DNA from: Streptomyces fulvoviolaceus
Lineage (GTDB): Bacteria; Actinomycetota; Actinomycetes; Streptomycetales; Streptomycetaceae
Direction of reading: 5' to 3'
Assembly: GCF_000718165.1 (NCBI RefSeq)
Contig: NZ_JOEY01000033.1
Coordinates: 62,001-126,000, forward strand
DNA length: 64,000 nt
The notes under the pieces were generated by a model. It saw only the letters and a program-made list of their open reading frames with translations, was not told the DNA's origin and did not search any database. A program made the translations under genes and the position numbers. Below, piece after piece: positions 1 through 11,768 of this stretch; within the stretch, counting starts at the first letter, position 1, and the number at the start of each line of letters is the position of its first letter.

Positions 1-163
1 TGCCCAGCAGGTCGGCGAAGAGGATCGCGCCGAAGACGAAGGAGACGCCGGCGAGGGCCGTGCCGATCCAGTGGCCGACGGCGTCCAGTCTGCGGCCGCC
101 GACGAGCAGGACCGCCGCTCCGAGCAGGGGCGCCGCGATGAGCAGCGCAATCAGGTTCTCCAC
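1..163 (-). CDS. nuoL: NADH-quinone oxidoreductase subunit L, N-terminal fragment (cut by window edge)
   Basis: Only the first 54 codons are present; the gene runs off the left edge. NuoL is a large antiporter-like membrane subunit of the proton-pumping arm of complex I. The visible part starts with GTG ([17 protein letters not shown]) and gives two hydrophobic stretches separated by a short polar loop ([12 protein letters not shown]), as expected for the NuoL amino end. It lies 14 bases downstream of nuoK in the same direction. Identity rests on this N-terminus plus position after nuoK. Confidence 0.85.
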   Translation of the reverse strand, partial: MENLIALLIAAPLLGAAVLLVGGRRLDAVGHWIGTALAGVSFVFGAILFADLLG

Positions 164-177
164 GATTCAGCGACCCC

Positions 178-477
178 TTACAGCTTCATCAGGCTGGCGT
201 CGTCGACCGAGGCCGAGTGGCGGGAACGGAACAGCGACACGATGATCGCGAGCCCGACCACGACCTCCGCGGCGGCGACGACCATCGTGAAGAAGGCGAT
301 GATCTGGCCGTCGAGATTGCCGTGCATCCGGGAGAAGGCGACGAACGCGAGGTTGCAGGCGTTGAGCATGAGCTCGACGCACATGAAGACGACGATCGCG
401 TTGCGCCTGATCAGCACCCCGGTGGCGCCGATCGTGAACAACAGGGCGGCGAGGTAGAGGTAGTTGACCGGGTTCAC
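178..477 (-). CDS. nuoK: NADH-quinone oxidoreductase subunit K
   Basis: Small membrane subunit (99 aa, normal length) of the NDH-1 proton-translocating arm. Three transmembrane helices are evident. The conserved membrane-buried glutamate lies in the second helix ([13 protein letters not shown]), and a second acidic residue in [10 protein letters not shown] of the third helix matches the family's second key Glu. The start codon overlaps the nuoJ stop by 4 bases (ATGA), so translation is probably coupled. Confidence 0.97.
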   Translation of the reverse strand: MNPVNYLYLAALLFTIGATGVLIRRNAIVVFMCVELMLNACNLAFVAFSRMHGNLDGQIIAFFTMVVAAAEVVVGLAIIVSLFRSRHSASVDDASLMKL

Positions 478-1331
478 TTCGACGCCTCCTCGGTCCGCTG
501 GGGGTTCGCCGGCTCGGTGGCGGTGCGCTCCAGGCGTTCCTCCGAGCGCTGTTCGAGCGCCCGCAGGTCGCCCAGTGCCTCGGTCGACACGTCACGGATC
601 TGGCCGCGCTCCCGCAGCGTCTTGTTGACCGTGAGCTCGGACGGGGTGCCGTCGGGCAGCAGGCCCGCGATGTCCACCGCGTTGTGCCGGGCGTACACGC
701 CGGGCGCCGGCAGCGGCGGCAGGTGCTTGCCCTCGCGCACGCGCTCCTCGGCCAGCTCGCGCTGGGTCTTGGCGCGCTCGGTGCGCTCGCGGTGGGTGAG
801 CACCATGGCGCCGACGGCGGCTGTGATCAGCAGGGCGCCGGTGATTTCGAAGGCGAAGACGTACTTGGTGAAGATGAGGGCCGCGAGACCCTCCACGTTG
901 CCGCCGGCGTTGGCCTGGGTCAGGCCGTTGAACTCAGTGAGGGAGGCGTTGCCGATGCCCGCGAACAGCAGGATGCCGAAGCCGAGTCCGCACAGCAGGG
1001 CCAGCCAGCGCTGGCCCTTGATGGTCTCCTTCAGGGAGTCCGCCGCGGTGACGCCCACGAGCATGACCACGAACAGGAACAGCATCATGATCGCGCCGGT
1101 GTAGACGACGATCTGCACGACGCCCAGGAAGTAGGCGCCGTTGGCGAGGTAGAACACCGCCAGGATGATCATGGTGCCGGCGAGGCAGAGGGCGCTGTGG
1201 ACGGACTTCTTCATGAAGACGGTGCACAGGGCGCCGATCACGGCGACGGTGCCGAGCACCCAGAACTGGAAGGCCTCGCCGGTGGAGGTGCCAGCAGAAA
1301 GAGTAGCTGCGGCGGCGAGCTGCGCGCTCAT
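474..1331 (-). CDS. nuoJ: NADH-quinone oxidoreductase subunit J
   Basis: Membrane subunit of complex I, 285 aa with about five hydrophobic helices in the first 180 residues. The most conserved helix of the family is visible as [19 protein letters not shown]. The C-terminal 100 residues are polar and charged, an extension common in actinobacterial NuoJ and absent from the shorter proteobacterial proteins. The start overlaps the nuoI stop by 4 bases. Confidence 0.96.
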   Translation of the reverse strand: MSAQLAAAATLSAGTSTGEAFQFWVLGTVAVIGALCTVFMKKSVHSALCLAGTMIILAVFYLANGAYFLGVVQIVVYTGAIMMLFLFVVMLVGVTAADSLKETIKGQRWLALLCGLGFGILLFAGIGNASLTEFNGLTQANAGGNVEGLAALIFTKYVFAFEITGALLITAAVGAMVLTHRERTERAKTQRELAEERVREGKHLPPLPAPGVYARHNAVDIAGLLPDGTPSELTVNKTLRERGQIRDVSTEALGDLRALEQRSEERLERTATEPANPQRTEEASK

Positions 1332-1930
1332 GCGCCCACCTCCTCTTCCTCAGGCTTCTCGCCCTTGGAGACGGCCACTTGCGGGACAGTGCCGGGCGCG
1401 GCCTCCGTCACCAGGCCCCGGTAGTAGTCCTGCTCGTCGGTCCCCGGGTAGATGGCGTGCGGGCTGTCGACCATGCCCTCTTCGAGGCCGGCGAGCAGCT
1501 GCTCCTTGGTGAAGATGAGGTTGGCGCGGCTGCTGTCGGCGAGCTCGAACTCGTTGGTCATCGTCAACGCGCGCGTGGGGCACGCCTCGATGCACAGGCC
1601 GCACAGGATGCAGCGGGCGTAGTTGATCTGGTAGACGCGGCCGTACCGCTCGCCCGGCGAGTAGCGCTCCTCGTCCGTGTTGTCGGCGCCCTCCACATAG
1701 ATGGCGTCGGCGGGGCAGGCCCAGGCGCACAGCTCGCAGCCGATGCACTTCTCCAGGCCGTCCGGATGGCGGTTGAGCTGGTGCCGTCCGTGGAAGCGCG
1801 GAGCGGTGGTCTTCTGCTGCTCCGGGTACTGCTCGGTCAGCCGCTTCTTGAACATGGCCTTGAAGGTCACGCCGAAGCCGGCCACGGGGTTCTGGAAACC
1901 GGGCTTGGTTTCCTTGGGCTCCTCAGCCAT
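1328..1930 (-). CDS. nuoI: NADH-quinone oxidoreductase subunit I (two 4Fe-4S ferredoxin-like)
   Basis: Peripheral-arm subunit carrying electrons from NuoG towards NuoB. Two complete CxxCxxCxxxC motifs bind two 4Fe-4S clusters: Cys62/65/68/72 and Cys107/110/113/117. I chose the ATG at 1930 (protein beginning MAEEPKETK, 200 aa), not the upstream in-frame ATG at 1990, because a good ribosome site (GGAGG) precedes it and the longer form would overlap nuoH heavily. With this start the overlap with the nuoH 3' end is 8 bases. Confidence 0.96.
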   Translation of the reverse strand: MAEEPKETKPGFQNPVAGFGVTFKAMFKKRLTEQYPEQQKTTAPRFHGRHQLNRHPDGLEKCIGCELCAWACPADAIYVEGADNTDEERYSPGERYGRVYQINYARCILCGLCIEACPTRALTMTNEFELADSSRANLIFTKEQLLAGLEEGMVDSPHAIYPGTDEQDYYRGLVTEAAPGTVPQVAVSKGEKPEEEEVGA

Positions 1931-3287
1931 CGGACGCCTCCTTTCCATCCAGAGATCCGTCACTGTGAGTATCCGACCCACCACTGACAATCAGCTCCCG
2001 CTCGCGGCGCGAGCTGCGCCGCGGCACCGGCGGCAACTCCTGTCCCGGCAGCGGCGGTACGGGGAATCCGCCGGCCATCGGGTCGAAGCCGACCGGTTCC
2101 TCCTCGGACTGCGCGGCCGACTTCGTCTTCTCCCGGAAGATGTCGACGACGAAGGAGAGCAGCAGGAGGGCGAGGACACCACCGCCGATGTAGAGGGCGA
2201 TATCGGCGAAGTCGTAGTTCTCGTTGCGCAGGGTCCGCACGGTCGCGACGAGCATCAGCCACACCACGGAGACCGGGATGAGGACCTTCCAGCCGAGCTT
2301 CATCAGCTGGTCGTAGCGGACCCGCGGGAGCGTGCCGCGCAGCCAGATGAAGAAGAACAGCAGCAACTGGACCTTGATCACGAACCAGAGCAGCGGCCAC
2401 CAGCCGTGGTTCGCGCCCTCCCAGAAGGTGCTGACCGGCCAGGGGGCCCGCCAGCCGCCGAGGAAGAGCGTCACGGACACGGCCGAGACCGTCACCATGT
2501 TCACGTACTCGGCGAGCATGAACAGCGCGAACTTGATCGACGAGTACTCGGTGTTGAAGCCGCCGACCAGGTCGCCCTCGGACTCCGGCATGTCGAAGGG
2601 GGCGCGGTTGGTCTCGCCGACCATCGTGATGATGTAGATCACGAAGGAGACCGGCAGCAGGATGACGTACCAGCGGTCCTGCTGCGCCTCGACGATCGCC
2701 GACGTCGACATCGACCCCGAGTAGAGGAACACCGAGGCGAACGCGGCGCCCATGGCGATCTCGTACGAGATCATCTGCGCGCAGGAGCGGAGGCCACCGA
2801 GGAGCGGGTAGGTGGATCCGGAACTCCAACCCGCAAGGACGATGCCGTAGATGCCGACCGAGGCGACCGCGAGGATGTAGAGCATCGCGATCGGCAGGTC
2901 GGTCAGCTGCATCGCGGTGCGGTGGCCGAAGATCGAGACCTCGTTGCCGGCCGGGCCGAAGGGGATCACCGCGATCGCCATGAAGGCCGGGATGGCCGCG
3001 ATGATCGGCGCGAGGATGTAGACCACCTTGTCCGCGCGCTTGACGACGACGTCTTCCTTGAGCATCAGCTTGATGCCGTCGGCGAGCGACTGAAGCATGC
3101 CCCAGGGGCCGTGCCGGTTGGGGCCGATGCGCAGCTGCATCCAGGCGACGACCTTGCGCTCCCAGACGATGGAGAACAGCACGGTCACCATCAGGAACGC
3201 GAAGCAGAAGACGGCCTTGATGACGACCAGCCACCAGGGGTCGGTGCCGAGCATCGAGAGGTCTTCTGCGGCGAGGTACGGGCTCAT
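1923..3287 (-). CDS. nuoH: NADH-quinone oxidoreductase subunit H
   Basis: Membrane subunit forming the quinone pocket at the junction with the peripheral arm. About eight transmembrane helices are seen, with the family blocks [21 protein letters not shown] and [24 protein letters not shown] (Glu-rich cytosolic loop near the quinone site; motifs partly quoted). At 454 aa it is about 100 residues longer than E. coli NuoH. The extra C-terminal tail (from about residue 345) is polar and proline/charge-rich, as in other actinobacteria. Start overlaps nuoG by 4 bases. Confidence 0.97.
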   Translation of the reverse strand: MSPYLAAEDLSMLGTDPWWLVVIKAVFCFAFLMVTVLFSIVWERKVVAWMQLRIGPNRHGPWGMLQSLADGIKLMLKEDVVVKRADKVVYILAPIIAAIPAFMAIAVIPFGPAGNEVSIFGHRTAMQLTDLPIAMLYILAVASVGIYGIVLAGWSSGSTYPLLGGLRSCAQMISYEIAMGAAFASVFLYSGSMSTSAIVEAQQDRWYVILLPVSFVIYIITMVGETNRAPFDMPESEGDLVGGFNTEYSSIKFALFMLAEYVNMVTVSAVSVTLFLGGWRAPWPVSTFWEGANHGWWPLLWFVIKVQLLLFFFIWLRGTLPRVRYDQLMKLGWKVLIPVSVVWLMLVATVRTLRNENYDFADIALYIGGGVLALLLLSFVVDIFREKTKSAAQSEEEPVGFDPMAGGFPVPPLPGQELPPVPRRSSRRERELIVSGGSDTHSDGSLDGKEASDG

Positions 3288-5788
3288 GCCTCCACCTCCT
3301 TGGGAGCTTCGGCGGCGAGCGTCGCCGGACCGATGCGGACGAGGGAGCCGGGCCGCGCCCCGGAGTCGGAGGCGACGCCCCCTCCGGCGGAGTTCAGCGG
3401 GAGCCAGACCACGCGGTCGGGCATCTCGGTGATCTGGAGCGGCAGCTCGACCGTTCCGGCGGTACTGGTCACGGCGAGGACGTCGCCGTCCTTGACGCCC
3501 GCCTCGGCGGCCGTGGCGGCCGACACGCGCGCGTGGGCCGCGTGCCGCGTCCCGGCGAGCGCCTCGTCGCCCTCCTGAAGGAGACCCTGGTCGAGCAGCA
3601 GCCGGTGCCCGGCCAGTACGGCCTCTCCGGCGGCCGGCCGCGGCAGCTGGACGGCGGTCTCCAGCGGGTCGGTGGCCCGGGGCCCGTCCCAGGCGCCCAG
3701 CCGGTCCAGCTCCGCACGCGCAGTGCGCAGATCCGGCAGACCCAGATGTACGTCCATGGCGTCGGCCAGCATCTGCAGCGCACGCGCGTCGGTGGGCGAG
3801 AGGTGGCGGGTCATCTGGTCGGGCTTGAGCGCGGCCTCGAAGAAGCGCACCCGGCCTTCCCAGTTGAGGAAGGTGCCGGACTTCTCGGCGACCGCGGCGA
3901 CCGGGAGGACGACGTCGGCGTGCTCGGTGACCTCACTGGGCCGCAGTTCCAGCGACACCAGGAAGCCGACCTCGTGCAGTGCTTCACGCGCGCGTGCCGG
4001 ATCCGGCAGATCGGCGACCTCTACGCCCGCGACCACCAGGGCCTGCAGTTCGCCGGTCGCGGCGGCCTCGACGATCTGGCCGGTGTCGCGACCGTAGCGG
4101 TGCGGGAGGTCGGCCAGGCCCCAGGCCGCGGCGACCTCCTCACGCGCGCGTGGGTCGGTGGCCGGGCGCCCGCCCGGCAGCAGCGACGGCAGCGCGCCCG
4201 CCTCGACGGCCCCGCGCTCACCTGCGCGCCGCGGGATCCACACCAGCTCGGCGCCGGTGGCCGACGCGGCCCGTACGGCGGCGGTGAGGCCTCCGGCGAC
4301 CGCGGCCAGCCGCTCGCCGACGACGATCACCGCGCCCTCGGTGCGCAGCGCCTCGGCGGCCTTGCTGCCGTCGTCCTCCAGGCCGACCCCGCCCGCGAGC
4401 GCGTCCAGCCACTCGGTCTCGGTGCCGGGAGCGGCGGGCAGCAGGGTGCCGCCGGCCTTCTCCAGGCCGCGCGTCGCGTGTGTGGCGAGCGAGAACACCT
4501 TCTGCCCGTGTCCCCGCCAGGCCTTGCGCAGCCGCAGGAAGACGCCGGGCGCCTCCTCCTCGGCCTCGAACCCGACCAGCAGGACGGCGGGGGCCTTCTC
4601 CAGCAAGGTGTACGTGACGCCCGTACCGTCGAGGTCCCGTCCTCGTCCGGCGACCCGCGCGGCGAGGAAGTCGGTCTCCTCACCGCTGTGCACACGCGCG
4701 CGGAAGTCGATGTCGTTCGTGTCGAGCGCCACGCGCGCGAACTTGCTGTAGGCGTAGGCGTCCTCGACGGTGAGGCGGCCGCCGGTCAGGACGCCGGCCC
4801 GCCCGCGCGAGGCGAGCAGTCCCTGGGCCGCGATCTGCAGCGCCTCGGGCCAGGAGGCCGGCACGAGCTCGCCCTCGGCATTGCGCACCAGCGGCGTCTG
4901 AATCCGGTCCCGCTGCTGTGCGTACCGGAATCCGAACCGCCCCTTGTCGCAGATCCACTCCTCGTTGACCTCGGGGTCCGGGGAGGCCAGCCGCCGCATG
5001 ACCTTGCCGCGCCGGTGGTCGGTGCGGGTCGCGCAGCCGCCGGAGCAGTGCTCGCACACGGAGTGCGAGGAGACGAGGTCGAAGGGCCGGGAGCGGAAGC
5101 GGTAGGCCGCCGAAGTCAGCGCGCCCACCGGGCAGATCTGGATGGTGTTGCCGGAGAAGTACGACTCGAAGGGGTCGCCCTCACCGGTGCCGACCTGCTG
5201 CAGCGCGCCCCGCTCCAGCAGCTCGATCATCGGGTCGCCCGCGATCTGGTTGGAGAAGCGGGTGCAGCGGGCGCACAGCACGCACCGCTCGCGGTCGAGC
5301 AGGACCTGCGTGGAGATCGGGACCGGCTTCTCGTACGTCCGCTTCTTTCCCTCGAAGCGGGAGTCGGCCTGGCCGTGCGACATGGCCTGGTTCTGCAGGG
5401 GGCACTCGCCGCCCTTGTCGCAGACCGGGCAGTCGAGGGGGTGATTGATAAGGAGAAGCTCCATCACACCGTGCTGTGCCTTCTCGGCGACCGGCGAGGT
5501 GAGGTGGGTCTTCACCACCATGCCGTCCGTGCACGTGATCGTGCAGGACGCCATCGGCTTGCGCTGGCCCTCGACCTCGACGATGCACTGGCGGCAGGCG
5601 CCGACCGGGTCGAGGAGGGGGTGGTCGCAGAACCGGGGGATCTCGATGCCGAGTTGCTCGGCGGCCCGGATGACCAGGGTGCCCTTGGGCACGCTGATCT
5701 CGACGCCGTCGATCGTCAGCGAGACGAGATCCTCCGGCGGGACCGCCGCCTCTCCCCCACCTGAGGGAGCGTTGGTGGTCACAGTCAT
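3284..5788 (-). CDS. nuoG: NADH-quinone oxidoreductase subunit G (iron-sulfur/molybdopterin-fold)
   Basis: Largest peripheral subunit of complex I, 834 aa. The N-terminal 2Fe-2S domain has Cys54, 65, 68 and 82. Then come the His/Cys cluster site ([17 protein letters not shown]), a second cluster motif ([10 protein letters not shown]) and a molybdopterin-oxidoreductase-type CxxCxxxC site (CEHCSGGC). The remaining 500 residues follow the molybdopterin oxidoreductase fold. The ATG at 5788 is chosen because it overlaps the nuoF stop (ATGA) and gives the normal start of the 2Fe-2S domain; the reading frame is open further upstream but that part is non-homologous. Confidence 0.97.
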   Translation of the reverse strand: MTVTTNAPSGGGEAAVPPEDLVSLTIDGVEISVPKGTLVIRAAEQLGIEIPRFCDHPLLDPVGACRQCIVEVEGQRKPMASCTITCTDGMVVKTHLTSPVAEKAQHGVMELLLINHPLDCPVCDKGGECPLQNQAMSHGQADSRFEGKKRTYEKPVPISTQVLLDRERCVLCARCTRFSNQIAGDPMIELLERGALQQVGTGEGDPFESYFSGNTIQICPVGALTSAAYRFRSRPFDLVSSHSVCEHCSGGCATRTDHRRGKVMRRLASPDPEVNEEWICDKGRFGFRYAQQRDRIQTPLVRNAEGELVPASWPEALQIAAQGLLASRGRAGVLTGGRLTVEDAYAYSKFARVALDTNDIDFRARVHSGEETDFLAARVAGRGRDLDGTGVTYTLLEKAPAVLLVGFEAEEEAPGVFLRLRKAWRGHGQKVFSLATHATRGLEKAGGTLLPAAPGTETEWLDALAGGVGLEDDGSKAAEALRTEGAVIVVGERLAAVAGGLTAAVRAASATGAELVWIPRRAGERGAVEAGALPSLLPGGRPATDPRAREEVAAAWGLADLPHRYGRDTGQIVEAAATGELQALVVAGVEVADLPDPARAREALHEVGFLVSLELRPSEVTEHADVVLPVAAVAEKSGTFLNWEGRVRFFEAALKPDQMTRHLSPTDARALQMLADAMDVHLGLPDLRTARAELDRLGAWDGPRATDPLETAVQLPRPAAGEAVLAGHRLLLDQGLLQEGDEALAGTRHAAHARVSAATAAEAGVKDGDVLAVTSTAGTVELPLQITEMPDRVVWLPLNSAGGGVASDSGARPGSLVRIGPATLAAEAPKEVEA

Positions 5789-7131
5789 GCGTTCACCTCC
5801 GTGCGGTCGGCCCAGGCCGTCGACTTGGCCGGGTCGAAGGGGCAGCCGCGGCCCGTGATGTGCTGCTCGTACTCCTCGCGGAAGTACTTGAGCGAGGAGA
5901 AGATCGGCGAGGCGGCGCCGTCGCCGAGGGCACAGAAGGACTTGCCGTTGATGTTGTCGGCGATGTCGTTCAGCTTGTCGAGGTCGGACATGACGCCCTT
6001 GCCGGCCTCGATGTCGCGCAGCAACTGCACGAGCCAGTACGTCCCTTCGCGGCACGGTGTGCACTTGCCGCAGGACTCGTGGGCGTAGAACTCGGTCCAG
6101 CGGGTGACGGCACGCACGACACAGGTCGTCTCGTCGAAGCACTGGAGTGCTTTGGTCCCGAGCATGGAACCCGCGGCGCCCACTCCTTCGTAGTCAAGGG
6201 GGACGTCGAGGTGCTCGTCGGTGAACATCGGCGTCGAGGAGCCGCCGGGCGTCCAGAACTTGAGCCGGTGCCCGGCCCTCATCCCTCCGCTCATCTCCAG
6301 GAGTTGGCGCAGGGTGATGCCGAGCGGGGCCTCGTACTGGCCGGGGCTGGTGACATGGCCGCTGAGCGAGTAGAGCGTGAAGCCCGGGGACTTCTCGCTG
6401 CCCATCGACCTGAACCAGTCTTTTCCTTTTTGGAGAATCGCGGGAACTGACGCGATCGACTCGACGTTATTCACAACAGTTGGGCACGCATAGAGGCCCG
6501 CGACGGCAGGGAAAGGGGGACGGAGCCGCGGTTGACCCCGGCGGCCTTCGAGCGAGTCGAGCAGTGCGGTCTCCTCACCGCAGATGTACGCGCCCGCGCC
6601 CGCGTGCACGGTGAGTTCAAGGTTGAGCCCGCTGCCCAGGATGTTCTCGCCGAGGTAACCAGCCGCGTAGGCCTCGCGCACGGCCTCGTGCAACCGCCGC
6701 AGCACTGGGACGACTTCACCACGCAGATAGATGAAGGCATGCGACGACCTGATGGCATAACACGCGATGACAATGCCCTCGATGAGGCTATGCGGGTTCG
6801 CGAACAGGAGCGGGATGTCCTTACAGGTTCCCGGCTCCGACTCGTCGGCGTTGACAACTAGATAGTGCGGCTTTCCATCACCCTGGGGAATGAACTGCCA
6901 TTTCATTCCCGTGGGGAATCCCGCACCGCCACGGCCGCGCAGTCCGGACTCCTTGACGTACGCGATGAGGTCGTCCGGCGACATGGCGAGCGCCTTGCGG
7001 AGTCCCTCGTATCCTTCGTGCCTTCGGTAGACGTCCAGAGTCCAGGACTTGTCCTCGTCCCAGAAGGCCGACAGCACGGGTGCGAGCAGCTTCTCGGGGC
7101 TGGTGTCTTTCAGCTCGGGTGCCAAGGTCAT
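5785..7131 (-). CDS. nuoF: NADH-quinone oxidoreductase subunit F (NADH/FMN-binding)
   Basis: The electron entry point of complex I: binds NADH and FMN and passes electrons to a 4Fe-4S cluster. 448 aa from the ATG at 7131. Seen are the glycine-rich [10 protein letters not shown] site (residues 66-75), the [14 protein letters not shown] block and the cluster motif [11 protein letters not shown] with the distal Cys in FCALGDGA. The start overlaps the nuoE stop by one base (TGATG). Confidence 0.97.
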   Translation of the reverse strand: MTLAPELKDTSPEKLLAPVLSAFWDEDKSWTLDVYRRHEGYEGLRKALAMSPDDLIAYVKESGLRGRGGAGFPTGMKWQFIPQGDGKPHYLVVNADESEPGTCKDIPLLFANPHSLIEGIVIACYAIRSSHAFIYLRGEVVPVLRRLHEAVREAYAAGYLGENILGSGLNLELTVHAGAGAYICGEETALLDSLEGRRGQPRLRPPFPAVAGLYACPTVVNNVESIASVPAILQKGKDWFRSMGSEKSPGFTLYSLSGHVTSPGQYEAPLGITLRQLLEMSGGMRAGHRLKFWTPGGSSTPMFTDEHLDVPLDYEGVGAAGSMLGTKALQCFDETTCVVRAVTRWTEFYAHESCGKCTPCREGTYWLVQLLRDIEAGKGVMSDLDKLNDIADNINGKSFCALGDGAASPIFSSLKYFREEYEQHITGRGCPFDPAKSTAWADRTEVNA

Positions 7132-8003
7132 CACTCCCCCTCCTCGGCGGTCGGCCCGGCCGGGTGGGCTGGGTCGGAGGCCGACGTGTCCTGTGGCGCG
7201 TCGTGCGAGCTCAGGTGCTGTGTCGGTGACGGGTCGTGCACCGCCCTGTCCTGCGGTTCGTCGTGCGGACCGCCGTCGCGCGGATGGACCACGCGCGCGG
7301 GTGCGGCCTCTCCCCTGGCCAGGCGGAGGCCCACCAGCGAAGCGGGTCCCGCACCGCCGCTTGCCTCGACGGCCCCTGGCCGCTCGTCGGGGAAGCCGGC
7401 GAGGATCCGCGCGGTCTCCTTGAAGGTGCACAAAGGCGCCCCGCGCGTGGGCTCGACGGGTGCTCCCGCGCGCAGGTCGTCGACGAGGCGCTTGGCGGTG
7501 GCCGGGGTCTGGTTGTCGAAGAACTCCCAGTTGACCATCACCACCGGCGCGAAGTCGCAGGCCGCGTTGCACTCGATGTGCTCCAGGGTGACCTTGCCGT
7601 CGTCGGTGGTCTCGCCGTTGCCGACGCCCAGGTGCTCCTGGAGGGACTCGAAGATCGCGTCGCCTCCCATCACCGCGCACAGCGTGTTGGTGCAGACGCC
7701 GACCTGGTAGTCACCGCTCGGCCTGCGCCGGTACATGGTGTAGAAGGTGGCGACCGCGGTGACCTCGGCCGTGGTCAGGTTCAGCACATCCGCGCAGAAC
7801 CGCATCCCGGTGCGCGTGACATGGCCCTCCTCCGACTGCACGAGATGCAGCAACGGCAGCAGGGCCGAGCGGGAGTCCGGGTAGCGGGCGATGATCTCGC
7901 GCGCGTCCGTCTCCAGCCGGGCTCGGACGTCGTCCGGGTAAGCGGGTGCGGGCAGTTCGGGCATGCCCAGGCTGACGCCCCGCTCCGAAGAACTGGTGGT
8001 CAC
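7131..8003 (-). CDS. nuoE: NADH-quinone oxidoreductase subunit E (2Fe-2S)
   Basis: Thioredoxin-like 2Fe-2S subunit paired with NuoF. Cluster cysteines are in [11 protein letters not shown] and CNAACDFAP. The GTG at 8003 is chosen: it overlaps the nuoD stop (GTGA) and gives 290 aa. The last 90 residues or so are a low-complexity Pro/Asp/His-rich tail beyond the conserved domain; the family core ends near the [14 protein letters not shown] segment. The role of the tail is unknown. Confidence 0.95.
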   Translation of the reverse strand: MTTSSSERGVSLGMPELPAPAYPDDVRARLETDAREIIARYPDSRSALLPLLHLVQSEEGHVTRTGMRFCADVLNLTTAEVTAVATFYTMYRRRPSGDYQVGVCTNTLCAVMGGDAIFESLQEHLGVGNGETTDDGKVTLEHIECNAACDFAPVVMVNWEFFDNQTPATAKRLVDDLRAGAPVEPTRGAPLCTFKETARILAGFPDERPGAVEASGGAGPASLVGLRLARGEAAPARVVHPRDGGPHDEPQDRAVHDPSPTQHLSSHDAPQDTSASDPAHPAGPTAEEGE

Positions 8004-9322
8004 CGGTCGACGCCTCCCATCACGGGGTCGATGGACGCGACAGCGACGATGACGTCGGCGACCTGGCCGCCCTCGCACATCGCCGCCATGGCCTGCAGGT
8101 TGGTGAAGGACGGGTCACGGAAGTGGACCCGGAAGGGGCGGGTGCCGCCGTCGGACACGGCGTGCACCCCGAGTTCGCCCTTGGGCGACTCGACGGCCGC
8201 GTACGCCTGTCCCGGCGGCACGCGGAAGCCCTCGGTGACCAGCTTGAAGTGGTGGATCAGGGCCTCCATGGAGGTGCCCATGATCTTCTTGATGTGGTCG
8301 AGGGAGTTGCCCAGGCCGTCCGGTCCCAGGGCGAGCTGGGCGGGCCAGGCGATCTTCTTGTCGGCGACCATGACCGGGCCGGGCTGCAGCCGGTCCAGGC
8401 ACTGCTCGACGATCCTGAGGGACTGGCGCATCTCCTCCAGCCGGATCAGGAAACGGCCGTAGGAGTCGCAGGAGTCGGCGGTCGGGACGTCGAAGTCGTA
8501 CGTCTCGTAGCCGCAGTAGGGCTGCGCCTTGCGCAGGTCGTGCGGCAGGCCGGTGGAGCGCAGGATCGGGCCGGTGGCACCGAGGGCCATGCAGCCGGAC
8601 AGATCGAGATAGCCGACGTCCTGCATACGGGCCTTGAAGATGGGGTTCCCGGTGGCGAGCTTGTCGTACTCCGGGAGGTTCTTCTTCATCTTCTTCACGA
8701 ACTCGCGGATGTGGTCCACCGCGCCGGGCGGCAGGTCCTGTGCGAGTCCGCCGGGGCGGATGTACGCGTGGTTCATCCGAAGGCCCGTGATGAGCTCGTA
8801 GATGTCGAGAATCATTTCACGATCGCGGAATCCGTAGATCATGATCGTGGTGGCGCCGAGTTCCATGCCGCCGGTGGCGATGCACACCAGGTGCGAGGAG
8901 AGCCGGTTCAGCTCCATCAGGAGCACCCGGATGATCTCGGTCCGCTCGGTGATCTGGTCCTCGATGCCGAGGAGTTTCTCGACGGCGAGACAGTAGGCGG
9001 TCTCGTTGAAGAAGGACGTCAGGTAGTCCATGCGCGTCACGAACGTGGTGCCCTGCGTCCACGTGCGGAACTCGAGGTTCTTCTCGATGCCGGTGTGCAG
9101 GTAGCCGATGCCGCAGCGGGCCTCGGTGACCGTCTCGCCGTCGATCTCCAGGATCAGGCGGAGCACACCGTGGGTGGAGGGGTGCTGCGGACCCATGTTG
9201 AGGACGATGCGCTCGTCGTCGGCACGGGCCGCGGCCTGGACGACCTCGTCCCAGTCGCCGCCGGTGACCGTATATACGGTGCCCTCGGTGGTCTCGCGAG
9301 GGGATGCGTGCGAAGTGCTCAC
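8000..9322 (-). CDS. nuoD: NADH-quinone oxidoreductase subunit D (49-kDa)
   Basis: Quinone-site subunit of the peripheral arm, related to the large subunit of NiFe hydrogenase. 440 aa from GTG at 9322, overlapping the nuoC stop (GTGA). Landmarks are [14 protein letters not shown] near the start (the conserved quinone-site His in PSTHG), [39 protein letters not shown] and the C-terminal DPVMGGVDR. All are standard for NuoD. Confidence 0.97.
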   Translation of the reverse strand: MSTSHASPRETTEGTVYTVTGGDWDEVVQAAARADDERIVLNMGPQHPSTHGVLRLILEIDGETVTEARCGIGYLHTGIEKNLEFRTWTQGTTFVTRMDYLTSFFNETAYCLAVEKLLGIEDQITERTEIIRVLLMELNRLSSHLVCIATGGMELGATTIMIYGFRDREMILDIYELITGLRMNHAYIRPGGLAQDLPPGAVDHIREFVKKMKKNLPEYDKLATGNPIFKARMQDVGYLDLSGCMALGATGPILRSTGLPHDLRKAQPYCGYETYDFDVPTADSCDSYGRFLIRLEEMRQSLRIVEQCLDRLQPGPVMVADKKIAWPAQLALGPDGLGNSLDHIKKIMGTSMEALIHHFKLVTEGFRVPPGQAYAAVESPKGELGVHAVSDGGTRPFRVHFRDPSFTNLQAMAAMCEGGQVADVIVAVASIDPVMGGVDR

Positions 9323-10061
9323 GAGTACGACCTCCGCTGGTCCGGAGCCGGGATCTGGGCGCCCTTGTACTCGACGGGGATGCCGCCGAGGGGGTAGTCC
9401 TTGCGCTGCGGGTGGCCCTGCCAGTCGTCCGGCATCATGATCCGCGTCAGGGCCGGGTGATCGTCGAAGACGATGCCGAAGAAGTCGTACGTCTCGCGCT
9501 CGTGCCAGTCGTTGGTCGGATACACGGAGACCAGGGACGGGATGTGCGGGTCGGCGTCCGGGGCACTGACTTCGAGGCGGATCAGCCGGTTGTGGGTGAT
9601 CGAGCGCAGGTGGTAGACGGCGTGCAGCTCGCGGCCCTTGTCGTGGAGATAGTGGACACCGCTCACGCCGGTGCACAGCTCGAAGCGCAGGGCCGGGTCG
9701 TCGCGCAGGGTCTGGGCGACGCGGAGCAGGTGCTCGCGTTCGATGTGGAAGGTGAGTTCGTCGCGGTCGACGACCGTCTTCTCGATCGCGTTCTCGGGGA
9801 GAAGACCCTGTTCCTCCAGCGCGCCCTCGAGTTCGTCGGCGACCTCGTCGAACCAACCGCCGTAGGGGCGGCTCGCCGGCCCCGGGAGCCGGATCGAGCG
9901 GACCAGGCCGCCGTAGCCGGAGGTGTCGCCGCCGTTGTTGGCGCCGAACATGCCGCGCTGGACGCGGATCTCCTCGCCGCCCTCGCCACGCTGGCCGGGG
10001 AGGTTGGAGGCGCCCAGGTCCTTCTCGGGATTGACGCCGTCGCCGGCGCCGTTCGCGTCGC

Positions 10062-10065
<4 letters not shown>
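9319..10065 (-). CDS. nuoC: NADH-quinone oxidoreductase subunit C (30-kDa)
   Basis: Structural subunit linking NuoD to the peripheral arm. 248 aa from GTG at 10065, overlapping the nuoB stop. The family signature [20 protein letters not shown] is followed by a downstream block ([18 protein letters not shown]). The first 70 residues are a polar, Gly/Asn-rich extension seen in actinobacterial NuoC. nuoC and nuoD are separate genes here, not fused as in E. coli. Confidence 0.96.
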
Positions 10066-10616
<551 letters not shown>

Positions 10617-10630
10617 GCTTTAAAGGCCCC

Positions 10631-10990
10631 TCAGTCCCATTCCAGGCCGCCGCGCCGCCATACGTACGCGTACGCGACGAAGACGGTGAGCACGAAGAGC
10701 AGCATCTCCACGAGCCCGAAAACACCCAGGGCGTCGAAGGTGACGGCCCAGGGGTAGAGGAAGACGATCTCGATGTCGAAGACGATGAAGAGCATCGCCG
10801 TCAGGTAGTACTTGATGGGGAAGCGCCCGCCGCCGGCCGGCGTGGGGGTCGGCTCGATCCCGCACTCGTAGGCCTCGAGCTTGGCCCGGTTGTACCGCTT
10901 CGGACCGATCAGCGTGGCCATGACCACGGAGAAGATCGCAAAGCCTGCCCCGAGGGCTCCCAGTACGAGGATGGGCGCATACGCGTTCAC
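10631..10990 (-). CDS. nuoA: NADH-quinone oxidoreductase subunit A
   Basis: First gene of the operon; three-helix membrane subunit (119 aa). It has the conserved loop [15 protein letters not shown] and the [12 protein letters not shown] helix. The leader upstream carries a candidate -10 hexamer and a Rex operator (annotated separately), which should control the whole nuoA-onward transcript. Confidence 0.97.
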   Translation of the reverse strand: MNAYAPILVLGALGAGFAIFSVVMATLIGPKRYNRAKLEAYECGIEPTPTPAGGGRFPIKYYLTAMLFIVFDIEIVFLYPWAVTFDALGVFGLVEMLLFVLTVFVAYAYVWRRGGLEWD

Positions 10991-11097
10991 CGCTCCTCGC
11001 TCCTCTCAGTCGGCACTGACTGCTGGCGATGGCATCGGGCCCCACACCCGTCTCACGCGTCCCGCAAGTCCCGCCCGTCCCGGCGAAGATCGCGAAC

Positions 11098-11115
11098 ATG
11101 TGAAGCAGGTCACAA
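11098..11115 (-). promoter_or_regulatory. Rex operator (ROP) in the nuo leader
   Basis: On the minus strand the sequence reads TTGTGACCTGCTTCACAT: TGTGA and TCACA form a perfect inverted repeat with a 6-base spacer. This matches the known Rex consensus (TTGTGAA-N4-TTCACAA) except one base of the left arm and the last base. Rex is the NADH/NAD+ sensor of Streptomyces and is known to control respiratory genes including nuo. The site lies about 108 bases before the nuoA start and just downstream of a candidate -10 hexamer, a position suited to repression. Confidence 0.8.
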
Positions 11116-11130
11116 GCCCAACTGACCCGC

Positions 11131-11136
11131 ATCTTA
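11131..11136 (-). promoter_or_regulatory. candidate nuo operon -10 hexamer
   Basis: Minus-strand TAAGAT fits the TAnnnT consensus of the main vegetative sigma factor. No convincing -35 hexamer is seen 16-19 bases upstream, so the promoter is a proposal. If correct, transcription starts around 11,124 and the Rex operator sits at roughly +9 to +26. Confidence 0.4.
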
Positions 11137-11768
11137 TGCCTGCCGGTCTGTGATCTGCGACACGGGGCATTACACAAGCTTTGTGATCTCCACCACCTGA
11201 CCTTGGATCATGAAGTCGGATGAGCGGTGATCTTCACACGAGAAGCGTCCGAGTGATCACCAGAGGTGACATTTCCGCTCGTAGACGCAGAATCGGAGAG
11301 GCGTCTCAATATCAAGAGACTTCCTCTGCATGCAAATTCGCGCTGGACGGGGCGCCTTGATAGTGAGCCGCGTTCACACGTCAGAGGGAGGCGTGCGGAC
11401 GGATGTGGACGCGTGCACGCGTTCACGAGCGCCCTCCGGCCGAGACCTCGCCGAGACCTCGCCAAGACCTGAGCGAGATCTACACGGGGACGCAGCCGCC
11501 GACGTAACCGTTGCGTGACCTCCGCCACACACATGAGAGGGACGTGAGAAGCGGGGTTGGCCACCTGCCTCAACCGGTGGTAAGTGCAGGGCAATTCGGA
11601 CGTAACAACGAAAGGGCATGATCACAGGCTTGATAGCTGGAGTCCGCAATGTCCGTTACGGCGTCAATAAAGAACGCCACGCCCGGGATTCGGGGTGCCC
11701 ATTGAACAACTGTGGCGCAGCACACGTTTCTTGAAGGTATGGAGGAGCCCCTGATACCGGTTGTTCTC
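11137..11768. other. long intergenic region between nuo promoter and NlpC/P60 gene
   Basis: No believable gene is seen. It contains an inverted repeat CACAA-N3-TTGTG around 11,174-11,186, a 7-base inverted repeat GGTGATC (11226-11232) / GATCACC (11255-11261) and a purine-rich stretch GGAGGA at 11741-11746 upstream of the NlpC/P60 start. I looked for a c-di-AMP (ydaO-type) riboswitch, common before cell-wall hydrolase genes in this genus, and did not find its core sequence. Confidence 0.5.

Noticed and set aside
11137..11768. c-di-AMP (ydaO-type) riboswitch before the NlpC/P60 gene
   Set aside because: Common before such genes in this genus, but the characteristic core (a GACAGCTAACC-like block with a matching upstream GGGTGAAT) is not present in this gap.
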